From an uncultured Selenomonadales bacterium (GTDB taxonomy: Bacteria; Bacillota; Negativicutes; Selenomonadales; Selenomonadaceae), in NCBI GenBank assembly GCA_946408355.1, contig CAMJRX010000001.1:62001-126000 (forward strand): DNA of 64,000 nt. Reading direction: 5' to 3'. The notes beneath the pieces were generated by a model that saw only the letters and a list, made by a program, of their open reading frames with translations, did not search any database and was not told the DNA's origin. The first letter of the stretch is position 1. Every line of letters starts with the position of its first letter. Below, one piece after another: positions 39,863 through 48,583 of this stretch. The position numbers and the translations under genes are program-made.

Positions 39863-40689
39863 TGATTCGCGCGGAAAATTTACAGTACATTTATAAAAGT
39901 TCAGCTGGCGATAAAGTTGCGCTTGACGGCGTGAATTTATCGATTGAGGCGGGCGAATTCGTCGCGATAATCGGCACGAACGGTTCGGGCAAGTCGACGT
40001 TGGCAAAACATTTTAACGCATTACTTTTGCCGACGAGCGGGAAAATTTTTGTCGACGGGCTGGACACTTCCGACGAAAAAAATCTTTGGCGCGTTCGTGA
40101 AAATGTCGGAATGGTTTTTCAAAATCCGGACAGCGAAATTGTTGCGGCGATTGTCGAAGATGATGTTGCGTTCGGCTTAGAAAATTTAGGCATTGAACCG
40201 AAAAAAATTCGCGAACGTGTAGACCTCGCCCTCGACGCCGTGAACATGACAGATTATAAAAAATTCGCGCCGAGTAAATTAAGCGGCGGACAAAAGCAAC
40301 GAATTGCAATCGCGGGAGTTATCGCAATGCAAACTAAAATTATTGTCTTCGACGAGCCAACCGCAATGCTTGACCCGCAAGGGCGTCGCGAAATTTTGGA
40401 CATGGTTAAACGCCTTAACGCGCAGGGCAAGACGATAATTTACATAACGCATTTTATGGAAGAGGCAGCGACGGCGCAAAGAGTTTTCGTAATGGAAAGC
40501 GGAAAAATTATACGGAACGGAACGCCGCGAGAAATTTTTACCGACGTTAAGGAAATGAAACGTTTAGGCTTTGGTGTACCCGTTGCCGCTGAACTTGCCG
40601 AAAGATTACGCCGAAAAGGTTTCAAATTCCCGCCGAAAATTTTAACCGCCGAAGAATTAGCCGCCGCATTAGGCATATGGAAGGAATAA
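39862..40689 (+). CDS. ecfA1: ECF transporter ATPase, EcfA1 type
   Basis: A 275-residue ABC ATPase. Motifs are Walker A GTNGSGKST (about 37-45), MVFQNPDSEIVAAIVEDDVAFGLEN (Q-loop, EcfA1 type), signature KLSGGQKQRIAIAG, Walker B IIVFDEPTAMLDP and the H-loop ITH. Its C-terminal tail (LAERLRRKGFKFPPKILTAEELAAAL) also fits. Coupled to ridA (TAATG) and to the next gene (TAATG). No ecfT is adjacent; the EcfA2-type partner is 10 kb away. Confidence 0.88.
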   Translation: MIRAENLQYIYKSSAGDKVALDGVNLSIEAGEFVAIIGTNGSGKSTLAKHFNALLLPTSGKIFVDGLDTSDEKNLWRVRENVGMVFQNPDSEIVAAIVEDDVAFGLENLGIEPKKIRERVDLALDAVNMTDYKKFAPSKLSGGQKQRIAIAGVIAMQTKIIVFDEPTAMLDPQGRREILDMVKRLNAQGKTIIYITHFMEEAATAQRVFVMESGKIIRNGTPREIFTDVKEMKRLGFGVPVAAELAERLRRKGFKFPPKILTAEELAAALGIWKE

Positions 40690-41693
40690 TGGACAAAATT
40701 ACAATCATCGTTCCTTGCTACAACGAGGAAGAAGTTATCGACATGTTTTATCCGGCAGTTCAGGAGCACGTTGAAAAAATTCCCGACTGCCGATTTAATT
40801 ATGTTTTCGTCAACGACGGCAGCCGCGACAACACGCTTGATAAACTTCGCAAAATTTCTGCCGCGCATGAAGACGTTACTTATATCAGCTTGTCGCGCAA
40901 TTTCGGTAAAGAATCGGCGATGATGGCTGGCATTGATTACGCTGACGGCGACGCGGTAATTATTATGGACGCCGATTTACAACACCCGCCGCAATCTATT
41001 GCTGAAATGGTAAAATATTGGCGCGAGGGTTATGATGACGTTTGTGCTAAGCGTGTCGACCGCGCAGGTGAAACTTGGCTTAAGCGGAGTTGCGCAAATC
41101 TTTTCTACGCCGTCATGAAAAAATTCAGCACGTCTTACGAAATGCAACGCGACGTTGGCGATTTCCGCTTATTAGATAGACGGTGCATTGAGGCTTTAAA
41201 ACTCGTGCGGGAGAATCAGCGGTTCACGAAAGGATTATTTACGTGGGTAGGCTACCGTAAAAAAGAAATTCCGTTTGAAGTGCAACCACGCGCCGCCGGC
41301 ACTACGACTTGGAATTATTTTTCGCTGTTCAATCTGGCAATGAAGGGAATGACTTCCTACACGACCGCGCCACTGCGTTTGATGACGTTCGCGGGAATAA
41401 CAATTTCATTCGGCGCAATGCTTTATATGATTTTTGTTTTGACAATGGCTTTGCTTTATGGCGACCCGGTTGCGGGCTATCCAACTTTGATGACAGTAAT
41501 GTTATTTTTGGGCGGCATACAAATTTTATCGCTGGGAATTATCGGAGAATATATCGGGCAAATTTTCTACGAGAGCAAACACCGACCGATTTATTTAATA
41601 GATGAAATTGACGGCAAGCGAATGATTTACACGCCGCAATTCGCACCAATCGAAAAAATTACTCAACCTAAAAAGGAGCTTGATTCAAAATGA
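40689..41693 (+). CDS. GT2 glycosyltransferase, GtrB/DPM1-like
   Basis: A 334-residue enzyme that would load a sugar onto undecaprenyl phosphate. The GT2 domain has [18 protein letters not shown] (about 5-22), [43 protein letters not shown] (DxD-type) and [11 protein letters not shown]. Two C-terminal membrane helices follow ([21 protein letters not shown] and [19 protein letters not shown]). The ATG at 40689 has GGAAGG upstream and overlaps the ecfA1 stop. The GtrA-like flippase candidate at 24.7 kb could be a partner. Confidence 0.92.
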   Translation: MDKITIIVPCYNEEEVIDMFYPAVQEHVEKIPDCRFNYVFVNDGSRDNTLDKLRKISAAHEDVTYISLSRNFGKESAMMAGIDYADGDAVIIMDADLQHPPQSIAEMVKYWREGYDDVCAKRVDRAGETWLKRSCANLFYAVMKKFSTSYEMQRDVGDFRLLDRRCIEALKLVRENQRFTKGLFTWVGYRKKEIPFEVQPRAAGTTTWNYFSLFNLAMKGMTSYTTAPLRLMTFAGITISFGAMLYMIFVLTMALLYGDPVAGYPTLMTVMLFLGGIQILSLGIIGEYIGQIFYESKHRPIYLIDEIDGKRMIYTPQFAPIEKITQPKKELDSK

Positions 41694-43267
41694 ACAATTT
41701 TAATATTTTGGCTGTCGACGGCATTGCCCATGAGGGTATCGACTTGCTTAAAAAAAGTTTTAACGTTGAAGTCCGCGATAAAATTTCGCACGAGGAACTT
41801 TTAGAGATTATTCCGAAGTTTGACGCGCTGATTGTTCGTTCCGCGTCTAAAGTTACAGCTGACGTTTTGGAGCGTGCCACCAACTTAAAAATTATCGGGC
41901 GTGCCGGCGTCGGCGTGGACAATATCGACGTGCAAGCGGCGACCGAACGCGGAATTATCGTTATAAATTCCCCTGACGGCAATACAATCGCCGCGACGGA
42001 ACATACTTTTGCAATGATGCTAGCCGTCAGCCGAAATATTCCGCAAGCCAATCAAGTTATGCACACAGGCGGTTGGGACAGGAAAAAATTCGTCGGCGTG
42101 GAGCTTAGAAATAAAACTTTGGCGATTATCGGACTTGGAAAAATCGGTGCGGGCGTCGCTAAGCGTGCGCAATCCTTCGATATGAACGTTATCGCTTATG
42201 ATCCGTTCGTCAGCGCGGAACGTGCTAAAAATCTCGGAGTGCGCCTCGTTAATCTCGACGAATTAATTAAAACTGCCGATTTTATTACCGTGCATATGCC
42301 GCTTACAAATTCTACTCGCGATATGATTGCCTTGCCGCAAATGCGCATGATGAAATCGACTGTCCGATTAATTAACTGTGCTCGCGGCGGCATTATCAAC
42401 GAAAACGACCTTGCAACTGCTTTGACGGAAAAAATTATCGCGGGCGCGGCTATCGACGTTTTTGAAAATGAACCTCTCGCTGAAGATTCCCCGCTTAGAA
42501 ATTTGCCGAATATAATTTTGACGCCGCATTTAGGAGCCTCGACGGTTGAAGCGCAAATTGGCGTTTCTGTCGACGTTGCAAGAAGAATTATTGACGCGCT
42601 GAACAATAAACCTGTCGCCACCGCCGTAAATCTTCCGCACATTCCAAGCCATATCCTCGAAAAGCTTGCGCCTTATCTTGACCTCGCAGAACGTCTCGGC
42701 AGAACTATTACCGGCATGAGTAAAGATCCAATTTCCAGCGTTCAAGTTAAAGTTAACGGGAAAATCGCCGATATGAATTCCAGTTTGATTTCTACCGCCG
42801 TTTTGAAGGGGATTTTAAGTTCCGTGCTTGATACCAACGTTAATCTCGTCAACGCGAATATTTTAGCGGCTGAACGCGGCATTCATCTTTCCGAAATTAA
42901 ATCAAGCATTGCTCGCGACTTCGCAAATCTTGTAACGGTTTCTGCAAACGGAAATATCGTAACGGGTACGCTTTTTGGCAACGAGGGACGTATTGTTGAG
43001 ATTAATAATTTCCGCGTCGACGTTGACCCGCACGCAAGAATTTTAATTTGCCCGCATATCAATCGACCCGGCGTCATTGGTTTAGTTGGAACGCTCCTCG
43101 CAAAGCACAATGTTAATATTTCGGGTATGCAAGTCGGCAAAACTTCGATTGAGGGCACAAGCTTAATGGTTTTGACTGTCGATAATCCGCTCACTCAACA
43201 CGTCATCGACGATATGAAAAACCTTGAGCCAATTTTCGACGTGACGCCCGTTGCCTACAATGATTAA
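41690..43267 (+). CDS. serA: D-3-phosphoglycerate dehydrogenase
   Basis: A 525-residue first enzyme of serine synthesis, NAD-dependent. The N-terminal substrate and nucleotide domains show [56 protein letters not shown] (Rossmann glycine motif), [10 protein letters not shown] and [13 protein letters not shown] with the catalytic His. The C-terminal ASB domain and ACT domain ([31 protein letters not shown]) place it with the long, serine-inhibitable form. It overlaps the glycosyltransferase gene by four bases (ATGA). Confidence 0.97.
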   Translation: MNNFNILAVDGIAHEGIDLLKKSFNVEVRDKISHEELLEIIPKFDALIVRSASKVTADVLERATNLKIIGRAGVGVDNIDVQAATERGIIVINSPDGNTIAATEHTFAMMLAVSRNIPQANQVMHTGGWDRKKFVGVELRNKTLAIIGLGKIGAGVAKRAQSFDMNVIAYDPFVSAERAKNLGVRLVNLDELIKTADFITVHMPLTNSTRDMIALPQMRMMKSTVRLINCARGGIINENDLATALTEKIIAGAAIDVFENEPLAEDSPLRNLPNIILTPHLGASTVEAQIGVSVDVARRIIDALNNKPVATAVNLPHIPSHILEKLAPYLDLAERLGRTITGMSKDPISSVQVKVNGKIADMNSSLISTAVLKGILSSVLDTNVNLVNANILAAERGIHLSEIKSSIARDFANLVTVSANGNIVTGTLFGNEGRIVEINNFRVDVDPHARILICPHINRPGVIGLVGTLLAKHNVNISGMQVGKTSIEGTSLMVLTVDNPLTQHVIDDMKNLEPIFDVTPVAYND

Positions 43268-43811
43268 CAAAAAATTTTTAATCGGCTTTGGAATCGTTGC
43301 GTTAGCCGTGTTGATGAGTTTATTTTTTATCGGATTTAGCGAAGATGATACGCCCGTACTTGAGCCGCCGTCACCAGTAAAAAAAATTAGCGTCTACGTT
43401 TCTGGGCAAGTCAAAAATATTTCTGTCGTTGAACTTGAAGACACCGGCAATTTGCGATTTATCGACGCGGTGAACAGGGCGGGTGGCTTAACTGATTTTG
43501 CAGACACCGAATCTGTAAATTTAGCCACGCCGTTAACCGACGGTCAACACGTTCATATTCCGACCAAAGAAATTTTATTTCAAGAGAAAAATTTTTCCGG
43601 TTCAAGTTCAGCAAGCGGCGACCTCGTTAATATAAACACAGCCGACGCCGAACGACTCGCCACGCTTAAAGGTATCGGACCTGCCCTCGCGCAACGAATT
43701 ATTGATTATCGCGAACAAAACGGCGCGTTTAAATCTGTCGACGATATTAAAAACGTTCGTGGAATCGGGCAAAAGAAATTCGACGCCTTAAAAGATAAAA
43801 TTACGATTTAA
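43260..43811 (+). CDS. comEA: ComEA-type DNA-binding competence protein
   Basis: A 183-residue membrane-anchored protein. An N-terminal helix (FLIGFGIVALAVLMSLFFIGF) is followed by a SLBB-like domain (KISVYVSGQVKNISVVELEDTG to VNLATPLTDGQHVHIP). The C-terminal helix-hairpin-helix pair is LVNINTADAERLATLKGIGPALAQRIIDYREQNGAFKSVDDIKNVRGIGQKKF. ComEA binds incoming double-stranded DNA at the cell surface during natural transformation. ATG 43260 overlaps the serA end by eight bases. Its presence is relevant to the over-represented octamer in this window. Confidence 0.92.
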   Translation: MINKKFLIGFGIVALAVLMSLFFIGFSEDDTPVLEPPSPVKKISVYVSGQVKNISVVELEDTGNLRFIDAVNRAGGLTDFADTESVNLATPLTDGQHVHIPTKEILFQEKNFSGSSSASGDLVNINTADAERLATLKGIGPALAQRIIDYREQNGAFKSVDDIKNVRGIGQKKFDALKDKITI

Positions 43812-43820
43812 GTAAAAAAA

Positions 43821-43857
43821 ACCGCCAAGACATTTGTCCTGACGGTTGAATTTTTTT
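43821..43857 (-). terminator. Terminator of the mutase operon
   Basis: A 12-bp stem (43821-43846) with two G-U pairs on the minus strand but A-C mismatches on the plus strand. A T7 run on the minus side suggests it mainly serves the mutase transcript, though T7 is also present on the plus side. Confidence 0.7.
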
Positions 43858-43872
43858 ATGTAGAAAATTTTA

Positions 43873-46074
43873 TCAGCCGGCTTCTTCTTCCTCTTTAGCG
43901 CGTTCGATAAGAATGTTCAAAAGTTTTACAGACGCTTCAGGAATGTTGGTGCCAGGTGCAAAGATTGCAACAGCTCCACTCTTGTAGAGGTGGTCGTAGT
44001 CTTGAACGGGGATAACGCCGCCAATCGCGACAAGAATATCTTCGCGACCGAGTTTCTTAAGTTCATCTACGAGTTCGGGCAACAGCGTATTATGCCCCGC
44101 CGCCAACGAGCTGAATCCGACAATGTGAACGTCGTTATCAACAGCGTCTTGAGCTGCCTCTTGCGGAGTTTGGAAGAGCGGACCAACGTCAACGTCCCAA
44201 CCCATATCCGCAAAGCTGGAGGCGATAACTTTTGCGCCGCGATCGTGACCGTCTTGACCAATCTTCGCAACGAAAATTCTTGGACGGCGACCGGTAAGAT
44301 TTTCAAACTCATCAGCAACTTTGCGCGCCTTATCGAGTTTGCCGTCGTCGCCGAATTCTTTAGAATAAACGCCGGAAATTGTATGAATCGTCGCAACGTA
44401 TCTGCCCGAAACTTTTTCGACAGCATCAGAAATTTCACCGAGCGAGCAACGAACGCGAGCCGCCTCAACAGCGCATTCAAGCAAGTTGCCATTGTCGCGA
44501 GATTCAGCCGCTTTGGTGATAGCCTCAAGTGCGGCGCGTACATCGTCTTCGTTGCGTTCTGCACGGAGTTTGTTAAGGCGTTCAACCTGCGCATTGCGTA
44601 CGGCGGTGTTGTCAACGGCAAGAATTTCGAGCGGGTCTTCTTTATCAAGACGGAATTTGTTCAAGCCGACAATCGTCTCGTTGTTGGAGTCGATACGCGC
44701 TTGACGACGAGCGGCGGCCTCTTCGATACGCATTTTCGGTAAACCAGTTGCAATAGCTTTAGCCATACCGCCGAGTTGTTCAATTTCTTGAATATGTGCC
44801 CATGCGCGGCGAATAATTTCGTTCGTGAGAGCTTCGACGTAGTAGGAGCCGCCCCACGGGTCGATAATCTTGCAAACACTGGTTTCGTCTTGAATATAAA
44901 GTTGGGTGTTGCGTGCAATGCGTGCGCTGAAGTCTGTCGGCAATGCAATAGCCTCGTCGAGTGCATTGGTATGCAACGATTGAGTATGACCGAGAGCCGC
45001 GCCCATAGCCTCCATAACCGTGCGGGAAATGTTATTAAACGGATCCTGCGCCGTAAGTGACCAACCGGACGTTTGGCAATGTGTACGAAGAGCCATTGAC
45101 TTAGCGTCGGTGCCGCCCATTTGCTTAACAATTTTAGCCCAAAGAACGCGAGCCGCACGCATTTTAGCGACTTCCATAAAGTAATTCTTGCCAATAGCCC
45201 AGAAGAAACTAAGACGTTTTGCGAAGGCGTCAACTTTCAAGCCGGCGTTAATGCCCGTGCGAATGTATTCGAGACCGTCAGCCAACGTGTAGCCCAGCTC
45301 AATATCAGCAGGTGCGCCAGCCTCTTGCATGTGGTAGCCGCTGATTGAAATAGAATTGAACTTCGGCATGTATTTAGTCGTGTACTCAAAAATGTCGCCG
45401 ATAATACGCATTGACATATCAGGCGGATAAATGTAAGTGTTGCGCACCATGAATTCTTTAAGAATATCGTTTTGAATGGTGCCGTTGAGGATTGACTTGT
45501 CGACGCCCTGTTCAATGCCGCTCTGGATAAAGAACGCGAGAATCGGCAAGACTGCGCCGTTCATAGTCATTGAGACGGACATTTGGTCGAGCGGAATGCC
45601 GCTGAACAGAATATTCATATCGAGCATGGAGCAGACCGAAACGCCCGCTTTACCGACGTCGCCGAAAACGCGGGGATTATCTGCGTCGTAGCCGCGATGT
45701 GTAGGCAAGTCAAATGCAATCGACAAACCTTTTTGACCGGCGGCGAGGTTGCGACGATAAAAAGCGTTGGATTCTTCAGCCGTAGAAAAGCCCGCGTATT
45801 GGCGAACAGTCCACGGACGGAAAACATACATAGTTGCGTAAGGACCGCGCAGGAACGGCGGAATGCCGCTTACGAAGTCCAAATGATTCATGTGCGCGTA
45901 TTCGTCATGCGTGTACAGCGGCTTAACGGGGACATGCTCCATAGTTTTATAAATGAGCTTGTCATAATCTTCCTTAGCCGCCTTCTCAAATTTAGCCTTC
46001 CACTCCGCCGCGTCAGAAGCCGGGGCGTCGCTCAGACCAATCTGCGTGAAATCCGGATTGTTGTAACTTGCCAA
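43873..46074 (-). CDS. mutB: Methylmalonyl-CoA mutase, large catalytic subunit
   Basis: A 733-residue adenosylcobalamin enzyme interconverting succinyl-CoA and methylmalonyl-CoA, central to the succinate-propionate route. Catalytic barrel features include [55 protein letters not shown] and [19 protein letters not shown]. The C-terminal B12 domain has the [21 protein letters not shown] motif (DxHxxG histidine ligand). It starts on TTG directly after the small-subunit stop, with GGGGATGG as RBS. No epimerase, decarboxylase or MeaB-type chaperone gene adjoins. Confidence 0.96.
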   Translation of the reverse strand: MASYNNPDFTQIGLSDAPASDAAEWKAKFEKAAKEDYDKLIYKTMEHVPVKPLYTHDEYAHMNHLDFVSGIPPFLRGPYATMYVFRPWTVRQYAGFSTAEESNAFYRRNLAAGQKGLSIAFDLPTHRGYDADNPRVFGDVGKAGVSVCSMLDMNILFSGIPLDQMSVSMTMNGAVLPILAFFIQSGIEQGVDKSILNGTIQNDILKEFMVRNTYIYPPDMSMRIIGDIFEYTTKYMPKFNSISISGYHMQEAGAPADIELGYTLADGLEYIRTGINAGLKVDAFAKRLSFFWAIGKNYFMEVAKMRAARVLWAKIVKQMGGTDAKSMALRTHCQTSGWSLTAQDPFNNISRTVMEAMGAALGHTQSLHTNALDEAIALPTDFSARIARNTQLYIQDETSVCKIIDPWGGSYYVEALTNEIIRRAWAHIQEIEQLGGMAKAIATGLPKMRIEEAAARRQARIDSNNETIVGLNKFRLDKEDPLEILAVDNTAVRNAQVERLNKLRAERNEDDVRAALEAITKAAESRDNGNLLECAVEAARVRCSLGEISDAVEKVSGRYVATIHTISGVYSKEFGDDGKLDKARKVADEFENLTGRRPRIFVAKIGQDGHDRGAKVIASSFADMGWDVDVGPLFQTPQEAAQDAVDNDVHIVGFSSLAAGHNTLLPELVDELKKLGREDILVAIGGVIPVQDYDHLYKSGAVAIFAPGTNIPEASVKLLNILIERAKEEEEAG

Positions 46075-48234
46075 TTATGCCATCCCCTTTTTCTGTTGAA
46101 GTGCTTGAATAACTTTGTAGCAATTCGCCCTAACGTTAATGTAATCGTCAATGCCCGCTTGCTTGTAGGGTTCGACGAGTTCAGCGGGAGCGGTGCCGGC
46201 AAGATAAACCGTCGCATTGGGCAAAGCCTCATGAAGTTTCGGGGCGAGTGCGGGAACAATTTCGGGATAAGTAGCGTCAGTCGAGCAAATTACAACTGCA
46301 TCTGCGCCCGATTCTTTAGCCGCTTGAGCCGCCTCGTCGACAGTCGGGAAGCCGTTATTGCCCAAAACTTGGAACGCGCCGACTTGCAAAAATCCTGTGG
46401 TGAAATCTGCGCGGGCTTTGTGTTGAGGAATAGGTCCCATATTCGCGAGGAAAATTTTAACGTTGTCGCCGGTTTTGGCTTTGAAGTTTTCGGTTTTTTC
46501 GCGAAGAGCCTCGAAACGTTCGCTCCAACGATGAGCCTCGATTTTCTTAATTTCTGCCACTTCAGCGGTGCCTAAAGCTTGGCGAAGTTCGGCAATGGTT
46601 GCGCCCTTTTCAGCCGCCGCGATAGCGCAACATGCGCAACCGTCTTTAACAGCGGCGAGTGCGTCTTTGACAGCGGCAGAATCAACATTGCTTAAATAAT
46701 TTTCAATAGCCGCCTTGCGAGCCTTCATATTTTCGGCTTGACTTTCGGGGCGGGCGTCAATGCGTTCCTCTGTCATGTTCGGATACATGTTGTTGCCGAC
46801 GATACGGTCTTTGCGAGTTTCTGCCGCCTTAAAGCGAGCCTCACAAATTTTAGCGATTTCGTCTTGCGGATAACCTTCTTTGAGCGCGGCTACAATTCCG
46901 CCCTTGCCCTCGATAACTTGGAATTCAGCCCAAATTTTTTCTTTAATCTGCTTAGTTAAAGTTTCGACAGCCCACGAACCGCCAGCGGGGTCAATCGGTT
47001 GCAAAAGTCCAAATTCTTCTTGCAAGATAATCTGCATGTTGCGAGCGATACGGCGGCTGAATTCGTCGCCTTTGCGAACGGGTTCGTCAAACGTAGAATT
47101 TTCAAAGCTGTCGACGCCACCAACAACGCCGCTGAAAAGTTCTGTCGTGTCGCGGAGCATGTTGACATACGGGTCGTAAACAGTCTTGAAGAATTTGGCG
47201 GGGCGTCCGTGAATGTGAATTTTCTGGGATTCTTCGTCGCCGCCAAAAGCTTTGACAATCTGCGCCCAAATAGGACGAACTGCGCGGAGCTTAGCAATCT
47301 GCATAAAGAAATTCGCGCCCATTGAAAAGCCGAACATAATTTGACTTGCCGCCTCGTCAATGGTCAAGCCGCGCTCAAGCAGTGCACGCAGATAAGCGAC
47401 GCCCGTTGCCAGCGTATAAGCGACTTCTTGAACGTCATTTGCGCCGCCGTTGCTGAAGACATTGCTTTTAACAAAAATAGTTTTGACAGCGGGAGCATTT
47501 TTGATTGCCCATTTCGCGGACTTTGCCGCCTCGTCGAAGAGTTTATCGAGGTCTTGATTAAGTGTACCGTTGCCAACATATTCAGCAATAGGATTCGCAC
47601 CGATAACGCCGCGCAGTTTGGAAACGTCGCCGCCATTTTTCTTGACAGCCGCGATAATTAACGCGAGGAGCGGTAAAGCACTTTCGCCCGCGTAAACGTA
47701 AAGCGGATATTTGTCGAGCTTGAGACCTTTAAGCAAAGTTTCAACGTCACCGAGTGTCGTCACGCTACAGCCGTGTTTACCAATGTGTTCGCATTCGCGA
47801 GCGTCTTTGCATTTGCGGGTTGCACAATCGACTTTGACGTTGTAAATCGTGGAGCCTTTTTCAATCTCGTGCTTGAGCAACTCGTTGTTTTCTTCGGGGA
47901 GCGTTTCGTCGCAAGCTTGGGCTATTCCCCAACCTTCATTGACGTAACCATTTGCCTCGACGCCGCGCAGATAATCGCCCATGCCGGGGAAAGATTTGGC
48001 GGGCTGAATCGGTTCGGTGTCAGCGTGGAAATACATAGGCGAGAACGTGATGCCCTCGTAAGTTTTGGTGAAAAGTTTCTTCTCGAACGGTGCGCCCTTC
48101 AACAGCGCGATACACGCCTCTTTCCATTGCTCATAAGTAGGCGGCGTGAATTCGTCAAGCGGGACTTCTGGGAAATTTTCTTGCGCTTCGGCTTTTTTTA
48201 TCAGAGCCTGAAGGTCAAGTTCTGCATTGCTCAT
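46075..48234 (-). CDS. mutA: Methylmalonyl-CoA mutase, small subunit
   Basis: A 719-residue partner subunit. It has the mutase barrel (FTPPTYEQWKEACIALLKGAPFEKKLFTKTYEGITFSPMY, FGFSMGANFFMQIAKLRAVRPIWAQIVKAFGG, DPAGGSWAVETLTKQI) and a C-terminal B12-like Rossmann region without the DxHxxG cobalt-ligand motif (KIFLANMGPIPQHKARADFT). This fits the non-catalytic small subunit. It is somewhat longer than the Propionibacterium-type small subunit as I recall it. AGGAGG precedes the ATG; two good promoters lie upstream. Confidence 0.93.
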   Translation of the reverse strand: MSNAELDLQALIKKAEAQENFPEVPLDEFTPPTYEQWKEACIALLKGAPFEKKLFTKTYEGITFSPMYFHADTEPIQPAKSFPGMGDYLRGVEANGYVNEGWGIAQACDETLPEENNELLKHEIEKGSTIYNVKVDCATRKCKDARECEHIGKHGCSVTTLGDVETLLKGLKLDKYPLYVYAGESALPLLALIIAAVKKNGGDVSKLRGVIGANPIAEYVGNGTLNQDLDKLFDEAAKSAKWAIKNAPAVKTIFVKSNVFSNGGANDVQEVAYTLATGVAYLRALLERGLTIDEAASQIMFGFSMGANFFMQIAKLRAVRPIWAQIVKAFGGDEESQKIHIHGRPAKFFKTVYDPYVNMLRDTTELFSGVVGGVDSFENSTFDEPVRKGDEFSRRIARNMQIILQEEFGLLQPIDPAGGSWAVETLTKQIKEKIWAEFQVIEGKGGIVAALKEGYPQDEIAKICEARFKAAETRKDRIVGNNMYPNMTEERIDARPESQAENMKARKAAIENYLSNVDSAAVKDALAAVKDGCACCAIAAAEKGATIAELRQALGTAEVAEIKKIEAHRWSERFEALREKTENFKAKTGDNVKIFLANMGPIPQHKARADFTTGFLQVGAFQVLGNNGFPTVDEAAQAAKESGADAVVICSTDATYPEIVPALAPKLHEALPNATVYLAGTAPAELVEPYKQAGIDDYINVRANCYKVIQALQQKKGMA

Positions 48235-48336
48235 AAAGTTTTTTCCTCCTATAAAATTTTTGTGTTGACTGCGAAAAGTTTTAATCTCTCCTCCTCTAAG
48301 TTGTTTATTATTAATTGTTAATTATTAACTATGGAA

Positions 48337-48365
48337 ATATTAAGCGAATTTATCTTTCCTGTCAA
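48337..48365 (-). promoter_or_regulatory. mutAB promoter, proximal
   Basis: Perfect TTGACA (48360-48365), 17-bp spacer, TAATAT (48337-48342). Confidence 0.75.
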
Positions 48366-48446
48366 CGCCGCAAATAAAAAAAATCGTGTTATTCTTGCAG
48401 AAAGAGTCTGCGTGTGTTAAAAGTGAAAAGTTAACCGTTTTTTAAA

Positions 48447-48475
48447 ATTTTAGTTTACTTAATTTCTAATGTCAA
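48447..48475 (-). promoter_or_regulatory. mutAB promoter, distal
   Basis: Perfect TTGACA (48470-48475), 17-bp spacer, TAAAAT (48447-48452), 110 bp upstream of the proximal promoter. Confidence 0.75.
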
Positions 48476-48536
48476 TGTTTGCGGCTTATATACCTCGGGG
48501 TCTTACGTCGCCTTTTGATAATCATAACGAAAAAAA

Positions 48537-48570
48537 TCCCCCTTCCGAATTTGGAGGGGGAAATTTTTTT
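48537..48570. terminator. Terminator after the TadG-like gene
   Basis: TCCCCCTTCC / GGAGGGGGA stem around a GAATTT loop, with A6 and T7 flanks. A near twin lies at 53053-53080. Confidence 0.75.
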
Positions 48571-48583
48571 GACTTGCTTTATC

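Larger units (their letters stand above)
48235..48583. other. Intergenic region upstream of mutA
   Basis: This 349-bp stretch has no gene that I can support. From right to left it holds the terminator of the TadG-like gene (48537-48570), two minus-strand promoters (48447-48475 and 48337-48365), an AT-rich inverted-repeat segment around 48305-48330 and the mutA RBS. I could not recognise a cobalamin riboswitch in it. Confidence 0.5.

Noticed and set aside
43990..44742. 250-codon open frame on the plus strand
   Set aside because: Antisense to the B12-binding end of mutB; no supporting features.
45583..46575. 330-codon open frame on the plus strand across mutB/mutA
   Set aside because: Antisense to both mutase genes; no RBS, promoter or protein-like motif.
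48235..48440. Possible cobalamin riboswitch upstream of the mutase genes
   Set aside because: I could not find a B12-box-like conserved core; only promoters and A/T-rich inverted repeats are visible.
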